This document shows, one piece after another, positions 8,584-15,805 of a stretch of DNA of 20,504 nucleotides. Origin of the DNA: a virus; the IMG/VR virus record IMGVR_UViG_3300040811_000612, positions 1 through 20,504 of that record, one strand, 5' to 3'. Position numbers and translations under genes: made by a program. Below the pieces are notes generated by a model. That model had not been told where the DNA came from, ran no database searches, and saw only the letters and a program-made list of their open reading frames with translations. Each line of letters begins with the position of its first letter. The stretch's first letter is position 1.

Positions 8584-8612
8584 ATGTTAAGGCAGGTATA
8601 CAAACCTGTAAA
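8584..8612 (-). promoter_or_regulatory. candidate sigma70-type promoter with inverted repeat in spacer
   Basis: On the minus strand, TTTACA (8612-8607) is followed after exactly 17 bases by TAACAT (8589-8584). This matches the -35 consensus at five of six positions and the -10 at four of six. It would start transcription just ahead of the 391-aa virion gene. The spacer contains a perfect 5-bp inverted repeat, CAGGT (8593-8597) and ACCTG (8604-8608), with a 6-base loop, which could be an operator. The hairpin has no U-run after it, so a terminator is less likely. The site lies in the 55-bp gap 8567-8621, one of the two largest non-coding stretches in the window. Chance matches are common in AT-rich DNA. 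Confidence 0.35.
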
Positions 8613-8621
8613 TGTTATACT

Positions 8622-9509
8622 TTATTTGATTTTTTCACTATCGTCAATATGTTTAAGATACTCTAATTCATCAAAAAATCTACCACAATATTGGTGCTCT
8701 CCAACGTGAGTAATATAGTCCATGATATACACATATACCTTACCTCCCATATCCGTCCATCGTTGACAAAAGCCAAAATCTTCTCCAAAATACCTTTTAG
8801 TATCTGGTTCATGTAAAGTATCAAAAAGATTAAAAAACTTTTCTTTTTTAGACTCTTTACCATTAATAATTGTGGGTTGATATATCTCTAATTCAGGATG
8901 ATTATCTATAAGTTTTTCTAGTACATGTCTTTTTATTAACATACACCCTGTAGGAGCATGAGACACTTCTAGTATTCCTTTATCTACTACTATATTTTTT
9001 TTGTCCTTTAACTTTAATGGAAACATATAAGAAGATCTAAGAAAGTCTTCTTTATTTTTAATTGTTTCATATTTTTCTGTAGCTCTTCTCCACATCTTAT
9101 TGGTGTCAATTGTTTTCATAGGATAAGGACAAGAGATTATATCTTTATCTGCCTCAATCATTTTCATAATCGTATTATATTCAAAGTCTATGTCTGAATC
9201 TATAAACAATAAATATTCATAATCATGATCATGATTTAAAAATTCTGCTACACAAAGGTTTCTTCCTTGTGTAACTAATGATGACTTTAATAATGTAAAA
9301 CTAACTAGTATATCATTTTTCATACATTGTTGTTGAAACATTAGTACAGCTTGAGTGTAATGCATCGATACTTCTGAATGACAAGGAGTACATACCATTA
9401 TTTTATACTTTGGTTTTTTATTACCTAAATGTATCTCTTGTACTTTTGATTCTTTTATTGTTTGGTAAGTGTCTTCATTAAACCATATCGGTTCATTGTT
9501 TTTTTGCAT
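8622..9509 (-). CDS. GT-A fold glycosyltransferase-like protein
   Basis: 295 residues. KIMVCTPCHSEVSMHYTQA (36-54) is the nucleotide-sugar-binding first strand and loop. LVTQGRNLCVAEFL (78-91) carries a conserved Arg. YLLFIDSDIDF (99-109) contains the DSD metal-binding triad (D104, D106). SHAPTGCMLIKR (183-194) precedes YFGEDFGFCQRW (240-251), where the Glu-Asp pair resembles the catalytic region, and THVGEH (267-272) supplies a late metal-ligand His. This is a standard GT-A layout, so transfer of a sugar to an unknown acceptor in the cytoplasm is expected. It overlaps the preceding glycosyltransferase by 17 bp and has a good ribosome site (GAAGGAG). It may glycosylate virion fibres or host surface polymers; substrate unknown. 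Confidence 0.85.
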   Translation of the reverse strand: MQKNNEPIWFNEDTYQTIKESKVQEIHLGNKKPKYKIMVCTPCHSEVSMHYTQAVLMFQQQCMKNDILVSFTLLKSSLVTQGRNLCVAEFLNHDHDYEYLLFIDSDIDFEYNTIMKMIEADKDIISCPYPMKTIDTNKMWRRATEKYETIKNKEDFLRSSYMFPLKLKDKKNIVVDKGILEVSHAPTGCMLIKRHVLEKLIDNHPELEIYQPTIINGKESKKEKFFNLFDTLHEPDTKRYFGEDFGFCQRWTDMGGKVYVYIMDYITHVGEHQYCGRFFDELEYLKHIDDSEKIK

Positions 9510-10434
9510 TAATTGCTCCTTCTAAAAACAAAGACCACGCAATGCCTTGTTTTTTCCAATTGTATGATTTGTTTGTATAGTTTATTTGTAGTTTTAAATG
9601 TTCTTGTATATTTTTATGATGTAAAGTCGCTGCAGCAGTATCTATTGCTTTTGCAAATTTAACAGCTAATTGTTTATAATTTTTATTATAAGGAACATAT
9701 ACTGGAAATTCTGCACCAGTTTCATATATTGCACCAAAGTTAGTAACAATACAATATAAACCTGCAGCCATAGATTCTATTAAAGATATACAAGAAGTTT
9801 CTTCCCATATGCTAGGATACACATACATACGATAATTCTTTAATTGTTTTTTTATAAAATCGTTTGATTTATAACCTATATAATTTACGTTTGGTAAAAA
9901 GTCTGCTTGTTCGTAAAGTGTTTTATAATACTTATCATGTTGATCATAAAAATCTTTGCCATATATTTGAGTAGAGGAATAAACATCTAGACTAACTAAA
10001 GGATTGGTAACTAATTGCATAGCACCTAATAAAACACTTAAACCTCTCCAAGGTGTGTTGTGATGTATTATTTTTATTTTTTCTCCGGTAGTGTATTGTG
10101 TTAAAATAGGTTCTATATTATCAATACCATTTTTAACAACTAAACATTTTTCTGTAGGTAAATCAAAAAACATTCTAAACTTTTCACAATTCCAATGACT
10201 GTTAAATACATACCAATCATACTTGTGATGATTTGATTTATCTTTAAACCATGGAACAAGATTTGGTTGATCATAAGAATTTTTTTGCCAAAGAATATTT
10301 ACTTTGTTAGGATCTATAGTTATTTTTTCAGGTATAGATGTACAAATTTGAACTTGATCCAACAAATCTTGTTTTACATATTTGGTTAGATAGTCAAATT
10401 GTAACTCTGTTCCACCTTTAGCTGTTTGGTTCAT
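9493..10434 (-). CDS. GT-B (family 4-like) glycosyltransferase
   Basis: 313 residues. The N-terminus shows KGGTEL (6-11), the usual opening glycine loop, which supports the ATG at 10434. VFNSHWNCEKFRMFFDLP (76-93) and VVKNGID (99-105) match the inter-domain region. IIHHNTPWRGLSVLLGAM (122-139) begins the C-terminal Rossmann domain and carries the donor-binding Arg. YVYPSIWEETSCISLIESMA (204-223) holds the E-x7-E motif (E212, E220) that binds the sugar nucleotide. The protein is shorter than most GT4 enzymes because the N-terminal domain is compact. It overlaps both neighbours by 17 bp, so it is probably translated together with the GT-A enzyme as a pair adding successive sugars. Acceptor unknown. 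Confidence 0.85.
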   Translation of the reverse strand: MNQTAKGGTELQFDYLTKYVKQDLLDQVQICTSIPEKITIDPNKVNILWQKNSYDQPNLVPWFKDKSNHHKYDWYVFNSHWNCEKFRMFFDLPTEKCLVVKNGIDNIEPILTQYTTGEKIKIIHHNTPWRGLSVLLGAMQLVTNPLVSLDVYSSTQIYGKDFYDQHDKYYKTLYEQADFLPNVNYIGYKSNDFIKKQLKNYRMYVYPSIWEETSCISLIESMAAGLYCIVTNFGAIYETGAEFPVYVPYNKNYKQLAVKFAKAIDTAAATLHHKNIQEHLKLQINYTNKSYNWKKQGIAWSLFLEGAINAKKQ

Positions 10435-10603
10435 TATCTTTTTTCATAACTTTCTGTAAAATTTCTAAACCTTTTGGAGAAACCTCAATGGTTACATCTT
10501 GAACAATATCTTTCCCTTCTTTCTTATTTTTAAAAACTTCCCCTGTTTTTGTATTTCTATATGTTATTGTAGTTGTACAATTAATTTTTGGTAAATTATC
10601 CAT
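10418..10603 (-). CDS. small conserved phage protein, 61 aa, unknown function
   Basis: A short acidic and basic protein with a predicted beta-rich core: INCTTTITYRNTKTGEVFKN (8-27), then DIVQDVTIEVSPKGLEIL (32-49). The pattern ITYRN-x-K-TG-E followed by DVTI-x-V reminds me of small proteins near tail genes in marine phages, but I cannot name a function. It overlaps the preceding gene by 8 bp and the following glycosyltransferase by 17 bp, and has a modest purine-rich ribosome site (AAGAGA). The overlapping arrangement on both sides supports a real gene rather than a chance frame. Confidence 0.65.
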   Translation of the reverse strand: MDNLPKINCTTTITYRNTKTGEVFKNKKEGKDIVQDVTIEVSPKGLEILQKVMKKDNEPNS

Positions 10604-10931
10604 TCTCTTGCGATCTATCTATTAAAGCATAACTCACAACGCCTGTTATTTCATTCGCTGAACTTGCTTGCATCTTTATAACATCTCCTGCTTCTAAATT
10701 CAAGGTATTTACAATCATATTTACCATACTTTTATTAAGTTGTGCATGTCCTATTTCTGTATCACTGCCACCAGATTTTTTTAAATATAGATCAGCGTCT
10801 ACGTTTGATGAATCTTGATGACTAGCTTGTACAGTTTTTACAATTGCTACTGCAGAAGTAGCTACTGTTAATACTGTTGTTAAATTAGTATCTGTTAAAT
10901 CAAATACTTCACTTTTATATTGTATGGTCAT
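10596..10931 (-). CDS. small beta-sandwich virion protein, 111 aa
   Basis: Alternating hydrophobic beta pattern throughout, with no charged helices: VFDLTDTNLTTVLTVATSAV (9-28), IVKTVQASHQ, VDADLYLKKSG, then LEAGDVIKMQASSANEITGV (76-95) and VSYALID near the end. The block L-x-x-GD-x-I-x-x-x-A followed by G-x-x-SY is typical of small phage head-tail or decoration proteins with a jelly-roll or Ig-like fold. Its start overlaps the preceding stop (ATGA at 10931-10928) and the ribosome site is weak, so expression probably depends on translational coupling. Structural role inferred; exact position in the particle unknown. Confidence 0.68.
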   Translation of the reverse strand: MTIQYKSEVFDLTDTNLTTVLTVATSAVAIVKTVQASHQDSSNVDADLYLKKSGGSDTEIGHAQLNKSMVNMIVNTLNLEAGDVIKMQASSANEITGVVSYALIDRSQENG

Positions 10932-11092
10932 GATAAAAAATAATTATATGTATCTTGTTCTTCTTTCAAGTCATTTTGAAATGAAAAATTAAGTTGATTC
11001 TTTACAGTGTCTAGTGCTTCTATAATTTGTCTTTGGTTTGATACTTCGTATTCTTCTTTTGGTTCAGGTATGTATGCTGCTATCTTAGCCAT
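10928..11092 (-). CDS. small hypothetical protein, 54 aa
   Basis: A longer frame runs to 11143, but I choose the internal ATG at 11092-11090. That ATG has a good ribosome site (GGAAGAAG about 5 bases upstream), forms TAATG with the stop of the 720-aa gene, and avoids a 52-bp overlap. The product begins MAKIAAYIPEPKEEYEVSNQ. It is acidic and helical, with RQIIEALDTVKNQLNFSF near the middle (20-37), and ends in a polar tail. No family recognised. Its place directly after the neck/tail protein and before a small beta protein suggests a minor virion or assembly component. Confidence 0.65.
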   Translation of the reverse strand: MAKIAAYIPEPKEEYEVSNQRQIIEALDTVKNQLNFSFQNDLKEEQDTYNYFLS

Positions 11093-13254
11093 TATCTTCT
11101 TCCATCTGGTTTTATATCTACTCGTAATGTTCCATAACGCCAAGTCTCCCCTATAGCATCATTTTCTATTTTAATTGCAAGTAGTCTTCCTCTAGCTCTA
11201 GTATCTACTTTATCAGTAGAAGATGTTATTGTAAAGGGTCCAAGAGGTGAGCTAGATGCTGTATCTGTTGGATAATTATTTAGTAATAATGTAATTTTTG
11301 AATTGCCGTCTAATACTTTAAAATCTGGTACAAATCTTTTTATAGACATTATAAATTGACCATCTCCTTGTAAGTTAGCCATATTATTGGAGTTAACAAT
11401 ATCAAAATCTCCTGATTGTATAAAGGCATCAATTGATGTTGTACCAGAACTGTTGACTTGATCGGTTCCGGTCTCATGTTCGTAATAAGTTGTTGCTCCA
11501 TAAGTTGCTGTAACTCCTTGTATTGAAAAAGTAGGTAAAGCAGTTTTACTATATTCAGTTGCATATGGTAAATCATATACTCCTGTATCGATATAAGTTG
11601 TTCTTGCTAATGAAGATGTAGTCCAAAGATTTTCTGCGTAGTTATATACTACACATCTATTAATTTGTTGTGAGTCGGACGTTGGGTAAAACCAACTAAT
11701 TTCATTATATAAACTATTGTGTTCTGCATATATTAACATACTAGAGTTGTAGTTAATTCCTAAGTTGTCTCCACTTGTTGTAAACACAAAGTCTTCCACT
11801 AAACATGATATAGCTTTAACTGTACCATCAAATACAAAAAATCCTCCTTCACCTGACATCCAAAACACTTTACCATCAGAATAACTTAATGCGTTTTGAC
11901 CAATCAATCCACAGTTTGTACCGACTTGTCTAATACTAAATGTAAAAGGTGGCCCAACATATTGAATTACATAAGCAGAGGTATCTGTTAATACTAATGT
12001 ATAATCTTTACCAGATACTGCTCCAATAATCTCATTACCTTTATCTAATCTAAATGTACCTGCAGTATTAATTGCAGTTGGTTGATATACATTAAAATTT
12101 TCTTGATCACTAAATCTAATAAACATTGGATCTTGAGTTGTTGAATCACCTATTGTTGTTTCTGTTCCAAAATGGAATACGTGTCTATCTCTATCAGATA
12201 CTTGAGTTAATCTTGTTCTAGTTGGAGCGTTTGCCATGATAGTTGCTCTAACGTTTCTAGCTGACGCAGTGCCAGCATTCCATGTAAATGTTTCTCCGTT
12301 GTGAATAGTTGCAATTAATATTTGACCAAAATTATCTAATGACCATAAACCTGGATCCAATGTTATAGTAGATGATATTGCAGACTCCCCCCATCCTATA
12401 TAGTATTCAACAGAAGCTCCATTAGAATGAGCAGACCTTGTTCCTGCAGCTGCTCTTGTTATTCCTGTTAAATCATTTCCAGATATTCCGGTATAAGAAA
12501 TAAATTCTGCTCCTACTTTAATAGCTCCTGTTGTTGGAAAATTATCTGTTGAAGTTAAAGTTATACTTGTACCACTTCCTCCAGTACCATTTGTATCATC
12601 TAACAATGCGCCGTTAAGTGTTGTTGTAAGACCAGAAGCACCATCCCAACCAGCTGTACCCCAACCAAGGCCCACAGTTTGAAAAGTTGGACCTATAATT
12701 ACATATGGATCAATTTGTGCAGCGCCTGTCCCTGATGTAGTACCAGCTGAATTAGATGGCATTGTAATTTCAAATGTATCATTTGTTTTATTTAATACTT
12801 CAAAAGAATTATTAGTAAAATCAGTTGTTGCATAACCAGAACCTGTTGGAACAGTAACTGAAGAAAAAGTTATATATCTTCCATTTTGTAAACCATGACT
12901 AGTTTTGTTAACTGTAACAGTAGCAGATCCACTAGTTGCATCAAAATCAGCTCCAGTAATTACATCATTATCTATTGGAGTAATGTCAAAAAACTCACCC
13001 TCATAGTATAAAAACAAACCTTGAGAAGTACCAATAGCAACATATCTTTCACCTGTAAGACTAGTAAACGCGTGTTGAGCACGTGCTACTCCAGGTAATG
13101 TGGTATTAGAGTTTGTAAGTTGTTTCCAACCACCTATTTTTTCTGGTAACCCATATCTAAATCTAACAAAGTCACCATCAACCCATTGAGACTCAGCGCC
13201 TGAATCTGTAATTTGTTTATTAAAACCTGGTTTAAAATTTAATTTTTGTAACAT
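11092..13254 (-). CDS. large neck/tail structural protein, possible gp10-like propeller
   Basis: 720 residues, beta-rich throughout. It opens with NFKPGFNKQITDSGAESQWV then GDFVRFRYGLPEKIGGW (27-43), a start typical of a family of phage neck/tail proteins. Repeated short strands such as YVAIGTSQGLFLYYEG (71-86), DYTLVLTDTSAYVIQY and GKVFWMSGEGGFFVFDG look like propeller blades, as in the P22 gp10 packaged-DNA stabilisation hub. Two inserted modules interrupt it. Residues about 100-181 match the FCCH-like beta module seen in phage proteins (TVNKTSHGLQNGRYITF, then FEVLNKTNDTFEI). Residues about 228-285 carry AIKVGAEFISYTG and a THR/AHSNGASVEY-like ending. It likely closes the tail channel or anchors fibres. 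The ribosome site is weak and a candidate promoter lies 30-60 bp upstream. Assignment to gp10 is tentative. Confidence 0.75.
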   Translation of the reverse strand: MLQKLNFKPGFNKQITDSGAESQWVDGDFVRFRYGLPEKIGGWKQLTNSNTTLPGVARAQHAFTSLTGERYVAIGTSQGLFLYYEGEFFDITPIDNDVITGADFDATSGSATVTVNKTSHGLQNGRYITFSSVTVPTGSGYATTDFTNNSFEVLNKTNDTFEITMPSNSAGTTSGTGAAQIDPYVIIGPTFQTVGLGWGTAGWDGASGLTTTLNGALLDDTNGTGGSGTSITLTSTDNFPTTGAIKVGAEFISYTGISGNDLTGITRAAAGTRSAHSNGASVEYYIGWGESAISSTITLDPGLWSLDNFGQILIATIHNGETFTWNAGTASARNVRATIMANAPTRTRLTQVSDRDRHVFHFGTETTIGDSTTQDPMFIRFSDQENFNVYQPTAINTAGTFRLDKGNEIIGAVSGKDYTLVLTDTSAYVIQYVGPPFTFSIRQVGTNCGLIGQNALSYSDGKVFWMSGEGGFFVFDGTVKAISCLVEDFVFTTSGDNLGINYNSSMLIYAEHNSLYNEISWFYPTSDSQQINRCVVYNYAENLWTTSSLARTTYIDTGVYDLPYATEYSKTALPTFSIQGVTATYGATTYYEHETGTDQVNSSGTTSIDAFIQSGDFDIVNSNNMANLQGDGQFIMSIKRFVPDFKVLDGNSKITLLLNNYPTDTASSSPLGPFTITSSTDKVDTRARGRLLAIKIENDAIGETWRYGTLRVDIKPDGRR

Positions 13255-13261
13255 AGTTAAA

Positions 13262-13293
13262 AGTATTTTAATAAATACTATATAATATATAGT
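13262..13293. repeat. two overlapping perfect inverted repeats in 60-bp gap
   Basis: AGTATTT (13262-13268) and AAATACT (13273-13279) form a 7-bp stem with a 4-base TAAT loop. Immediately overlapping, ACTATATA (13277-13284) and TATATAGT (13286-13293) form an 8-bp palindrome around one central base. They occupy half of the 60-bp gap between the oxygenase stop and the 720-aa gene start. Possible roles are an operator, a weak terminator for the oxygenase, or a leader hairpin near the 720-aa ribosome site. The DNA here is over 80% A/T, which raises the chance expectation. Confidence 0.5.
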
Positions 13294-13312
13294 GTTCTAA
13301 ATATACAGTAAA
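13284..13312 (-). promoter_or_regulatory. candidate late promoter ahead of 720-aa tail gene
   Basis: On the minus strand TTTACT (13312-13307) precedes TATATT (13289-13284) by 17 bases. This matches sigma70 -35 at four of six and -10 at five of six positions. The -10 lies inside the 8-bp palindrome at 13277-13293, which could let a repressor or activator control it. Transcription would start near 13277 and the 7-bp hairpin would form in the short leader. The composition is so A/T-rich that a chance match is quite possible. Confidence 0.35.
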
Positions 13313-13314
13313 TT

Positions 13315-13989
13315 TTATATTTTAAACCAACTATTTGGTGAAGGTAAATTATGCTCAGATTTAACACCTTCTTTCATAGTAATCATAATATCTCCCGATA
13401 TAGATATACGCGGTTTTTCTTTTGTATTTTTACCCGTTTCATGAAATATCATAGATGGAAATATAATTATATTACCTGTTTCTGCAGGATATTCAGCCTT
13501 ACCGTAATTAGTATTATTCCACTCTGTAAAGTATGGATCTCTTTTAGGTATATTTAATCCTACCTTATGGGCATCATCATCAAGCAAAAATAAATTACCT
13601 TGTTCATGAGCTTGTGGATAATAGACAAAACTAAAATGACTACTCATATGTCTATGATAAGAAATAAATTGTTCTTTAGTGGATAAAGTTGCCCAGGACT
13701 TGGTAATGTATATTTCAAATAAATCTAAATTATATTTTTGTGCTAATAAACAATCTTTAATTATTTTAGATAATTCAATGTATAATTCATTAAATCTTTT
13801 ATCTTTGTGTAAATTGTCATCAATTGATTGTAATTCTTTCGGTTTTACATCTGTAGTTGTTGAATACTGAGAATTAGTTGGAGTAATATCTTTTAATATT
13901 ATAGGTACTATTTTTTTATTAATATTTTCAAAATTTTTTAATTTAGTTATAAATATTGGATAACCAAACCATTTAGTAATGTTGCTCAT
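13315..13989 (-). CDS. 2OG-Fe(II) oxygenase-like protein
   Basis: 224 residues. FISYHRHMSSHFSFVYYPQ (108-126) supplies the proximal iron ligand region (H112, H114) followed by the FSFVYY strand. GNIIIFPSMIFHETGKNT (172-189) supplies the distal ligand H183, and R194 in KPRISISGD would bind the 2-oxoglutarate carboxylate. This layout (H-x-H, VYY, then FPS-x-x-x-H and R-x-S-x-S-x-D) fits the phage and marine-bacterial 2OG-Fe(II) oxygenase families such as the PF13759 group. Such enzymes use iron, oxygen and 2-oxoglutarate to hydroxylate a protein or small molecule. It is the only enzyme inside the structural block here, flanked on both sides by palindromes (13262-13293 and 14007-14016). The ribosome site is weak (AAAGAAAG). 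Substrate unknown; a virion protein is one possibility. Confidence 0.85.
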   Translation of the reverse strand: MSNITKWFGYPIFITKLKNFENINKKIVPIILKDITPTNSQYSTTTDVKPKELQSIDDNLHKDKRFNELYIELSKIIKDCLLAQKYNLDLFEIYITKSWATLSTKEQFISYHRHMSSHFSFVYYPQAHEQGNLFLLDDDAHKVGLNIPKRDPYFTEWNNTNYGKAEYPAETGNIIIFPSMIFHETGKNTKEKPRISISGDIMITMKEGVKSEHNLPSPNSWFKI

Positions 13990-14006
13990 AATTCTTTCTT
14001 TTTAAT

Positions 14007-14016
14007 TAGTATACTA
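14007..14016. repeat. 10-bp perfect palindrome at oxygenase upstream boundary
   Basis: TAGTATACTA reads the same on both strands and contains the TAG stop codon (14016-14014) of the glycine-rich adhesin gene. It lies in the 24-bp gap upstream of the oxygenase start. It shares the TAGTAT core with the repeat on the other side of the oxygenase gene (13274-13280 region). It might be a regulator site or an insertion scar; on its own a 10-bp AT-rich palindrome is weak evidence. Confidence 0.3.
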
Positions 14017-14865
14017 GATTACTTGTAAAAATCTATATTTAATTTCACCATCACCACCTGCAGCACCTTGGGTAGATCCACTATTTACTTGTGCAGCTCC
14101 ACCTCCACCGCCAGATCCTCTTGTTCCAGCAGTACCTGCAGTACCTGCACCTACAGAAGAACCTCCAGCTCCACCTAAAATACTTCCGTCATAAGAATCT
14201 GCTCCATCATTACCATTTATTCTACAGTTATCTCCATTACAGTTACCCGGTCCTCGACCAACATCTCCTGATATATTTCCCACAGCTCCGTCACCCGAAT
14301 CATTAAATGTAGTTGTTGGACCTGAGGTGTTACTGGTTACATTTTTAACACTGTTGTCTGAATCTGAAAAAATTCCTGAAGTAATTGCAGTGCCGTTAAT
14401 AGTAGCTGATCCTGCTGTTCCTGCTGTATTATCTCTTACAGGGCCTTGTACTCCACCATTTGCACATGAAGATCCTCCACCACCACTTAATGTAAATATT
14501 GCTCCTGTTGTTGATCCAGATAAAGTCGTATCCGTTCCATCACCTGCACTTCCACTATAAACACCTGTGCCTCTTGCACCTCCTTCGCCAACTGCGTAAG
14601 TTATTGTTTCTCCCGCTGTAACAGAAAATATTTTATCAGATATAAACGCACCCGATCCTCCACCCGCTCCGGCAGATTCTCCTCCTGCTTTATCATAGTC
14701 AGCACCTCGCATTGCACCTCCACCGGCACCTACAGCATATTGAATATGAATTGCATTATATCCAGTTGGAACACTGAATGTAGAAGATCCAGAAGTTAGT
14801 TCAACAAACGATGTTGCTGGAAGACCGCCTCCACTGGAACCTATTAATAAACTATAATGGGTCAT
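14014..14865 (-). CDS. glycine-rich tail adhesin
   Basis: 283 residues. Residues about 18-45 form a beta strand pair (FSVPTGYNAIHIQYAVGAGG) that introduces a glycine-rich domain. Poly-Gly blocks follow at 45-72, 93-112, 127-140 and 230-275, separated by short strands such as FISDKIFSVTAGETITYAVG. This is the pattern of the Gly-rich domain in phage tail fibres. In gp38-type adhesins such blocks pack as polyglycine-II helices whose loops bind host receptors. Three Cys residues (134, 209, 214) lie in the loops. The C-terminus ends in a strand (GEIKYRFLQVI). The ribosome site AGGA overlaps the previous TAG stop (14877-14875). Receptor-binding role is inferred from family behaviour. Confidence 0.82.
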   Translation of the reverse strand: MTHYSLLIGSSGGGLPATSFVELTSGSSTFSVPTGYNAIHIQYAVGAGGGAMRGADYDKAGGESAGAGGGSGAFISDKIFSVTAGETITYAVGEGGARGTGVYSGSAGDGTDTTLSGSTTGAIFTLSGGGGSSCANGGVQGPVRDNTAGTAGSATINGTAITSGIFSDSDNSVKNVTSNTSGPTTTFNDSGDGAVGNISGDVGRGPGNCNGDNCRINGNDGADSYDGSILGGAGGSSVGAGTAGTAGTRGSGGGGGAAQVNSGSTQGAAGGDGEIKYRFLQVI

Positions 14866-14874
14866 AGTTTTTTC

Positions 14875-15771
14875 CTATGATAAAAGTCCGCCAGTAATTA
14901 CAAATGTATTAGTTCCTACACAAAGAACTGTTGCAACTCCTCTAGTTGCTAGAGTTCTATTTGCATCTGTTCCATCGGTTACCCAATACATAGTAACTCC
15001 AGTTCCTTTTGAAATAGTTAAATCACTAACTGTATTATTATAAACTGTTACAGTTTGCCCTGCAGAAAAAATTGAAGGAGGAACAGTAATATTTCCTGAT
15101 GCCAAAACCACTTTACCATGGTCACTTGCAACAAAAGTATAAGTAGATGCTTGAGTATTAGTTGGAACTAATCGTATTTCTCCTTTTTGATCAACCATGT
15201 CTCCAGCAGTTGTTGTAATATTATTTGCTGCTGTAACATTGTCACTAACAGTAATACCACTAACATTAGTAGTATTTGTAACAGTTACATTACTGACACT
15301 AATTGTTCCATCAGAAGTACTGCCATTTGATACGACTTGTTGTAAAGTTGTATTTGCTAAACTAGATCCACTAATATCTGTTACATTAGTTCCGTCAGAA
15401 TATACTATATGAATTTTATTATTAATTAGAGTAACACCTGTTCCAGAAACAGTTTTAAAAGTTAAACTATAACCTCCACGACTTGTTGTATCATGTAAAA
15501 TATAAACTTTTTCTATATTATCTGGAATAGTAACTGTAGTATTAGCAGTTAAAGACCCAGTAAATTTAAGGACCATATTCTTACCATTAGAAACAGCTCC
15601 ATTAGAAACAGACAAAGCAGCTGAAGTAGTGGTTATATTATATGAGTCATAACCAGATATAGCTTGTTCTAATATAAGTAAATTAGTATTAGTAATCTGA
15701 CCCCAAGTTCCTGAATTTTCTCCAGTTTGTTGGACAGTTAATTTTAAATTCGCTGATGTGGTATTTGCCAT
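14875..15771 (-). CDS. tail fibre-like protein, 298 aa
   Basis: Opens with MANTTSANLKLTVQQTGENS then GTWGQITNTNLLILEQAISG (21-40), a start I associate with tail-fibre-like proteins of marine phages. The body is nearly all Ser/Thr/Val/Asn beta strands. Residues about 65-140 include KNMVLKFTGSLTANTTVTIP and VYILHDTTSRGGYSLTFKT. Residues 145-200 are a short-strand repetitive shaft rich in VSNVTVTN. The C-terminal 90 residues (GEIRLVPTNTQASTYTFVAS onward) look like a compact beta domain. Ribosome site GGAG lies about 9 bases upstream. It neighbours the Gly-rich adhesin and the repeat protein, which fits a fibre gene cluster. A chance hydrolase was looked for and not seen. Confidence 0.78.
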   Translation of the reverse strand: MANTTSANLKLTVQQTGENSGTWGQITNTNLLILEQAISGYDSYNITTTSAALSVSNGAVSNGKNMVLKFTGSLTANTTVTIPDNIEKVYILHDTTSRGGYSLTFKTVSGTGVTLINNKIHIVYSDGTNVTDISGSSLANTTLQQVVSNGSTSDGTISVSNVTVTNTTNVSGITVSDNVTAANNITTTAGDMVDQKGEIRLVPTNTQASTYTFVASDHGKVVLASGNITVPPSIFSAGQTVTVYNNTVSDLTISKGTGVTMYWVTDGTDANRTLATRGVATVLCVGTNTFVITGGLLS

Positions 15772-15805
15772 GTTTTATTTCTCCAATTATATACTTTTAT
15801 TAGAT

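Noticed and set aside
8593-8608. Intrinsic terminator after the GT-A gene
   Set aside because: Stem is only 5 bp and the minus-strand sequence after it lacks a U-run, so a promoter-linked repeat is a better reading.
11093-11143. N-terminal extension of the 54-aa gene to 71 aa
   Set aside because: The longer start would overlap the 720-aa gene by 52 bp with no good ribosome site, while the ATG at 11092 has GGAAGAAG and a TAATG junction.
14327-14560. 77-aa Pro/Val-rich plus-strand frame
   Set aside because: It is the complement of the glycine-rich adhesin (Gly codons read as Pro), a typical composition artefact.
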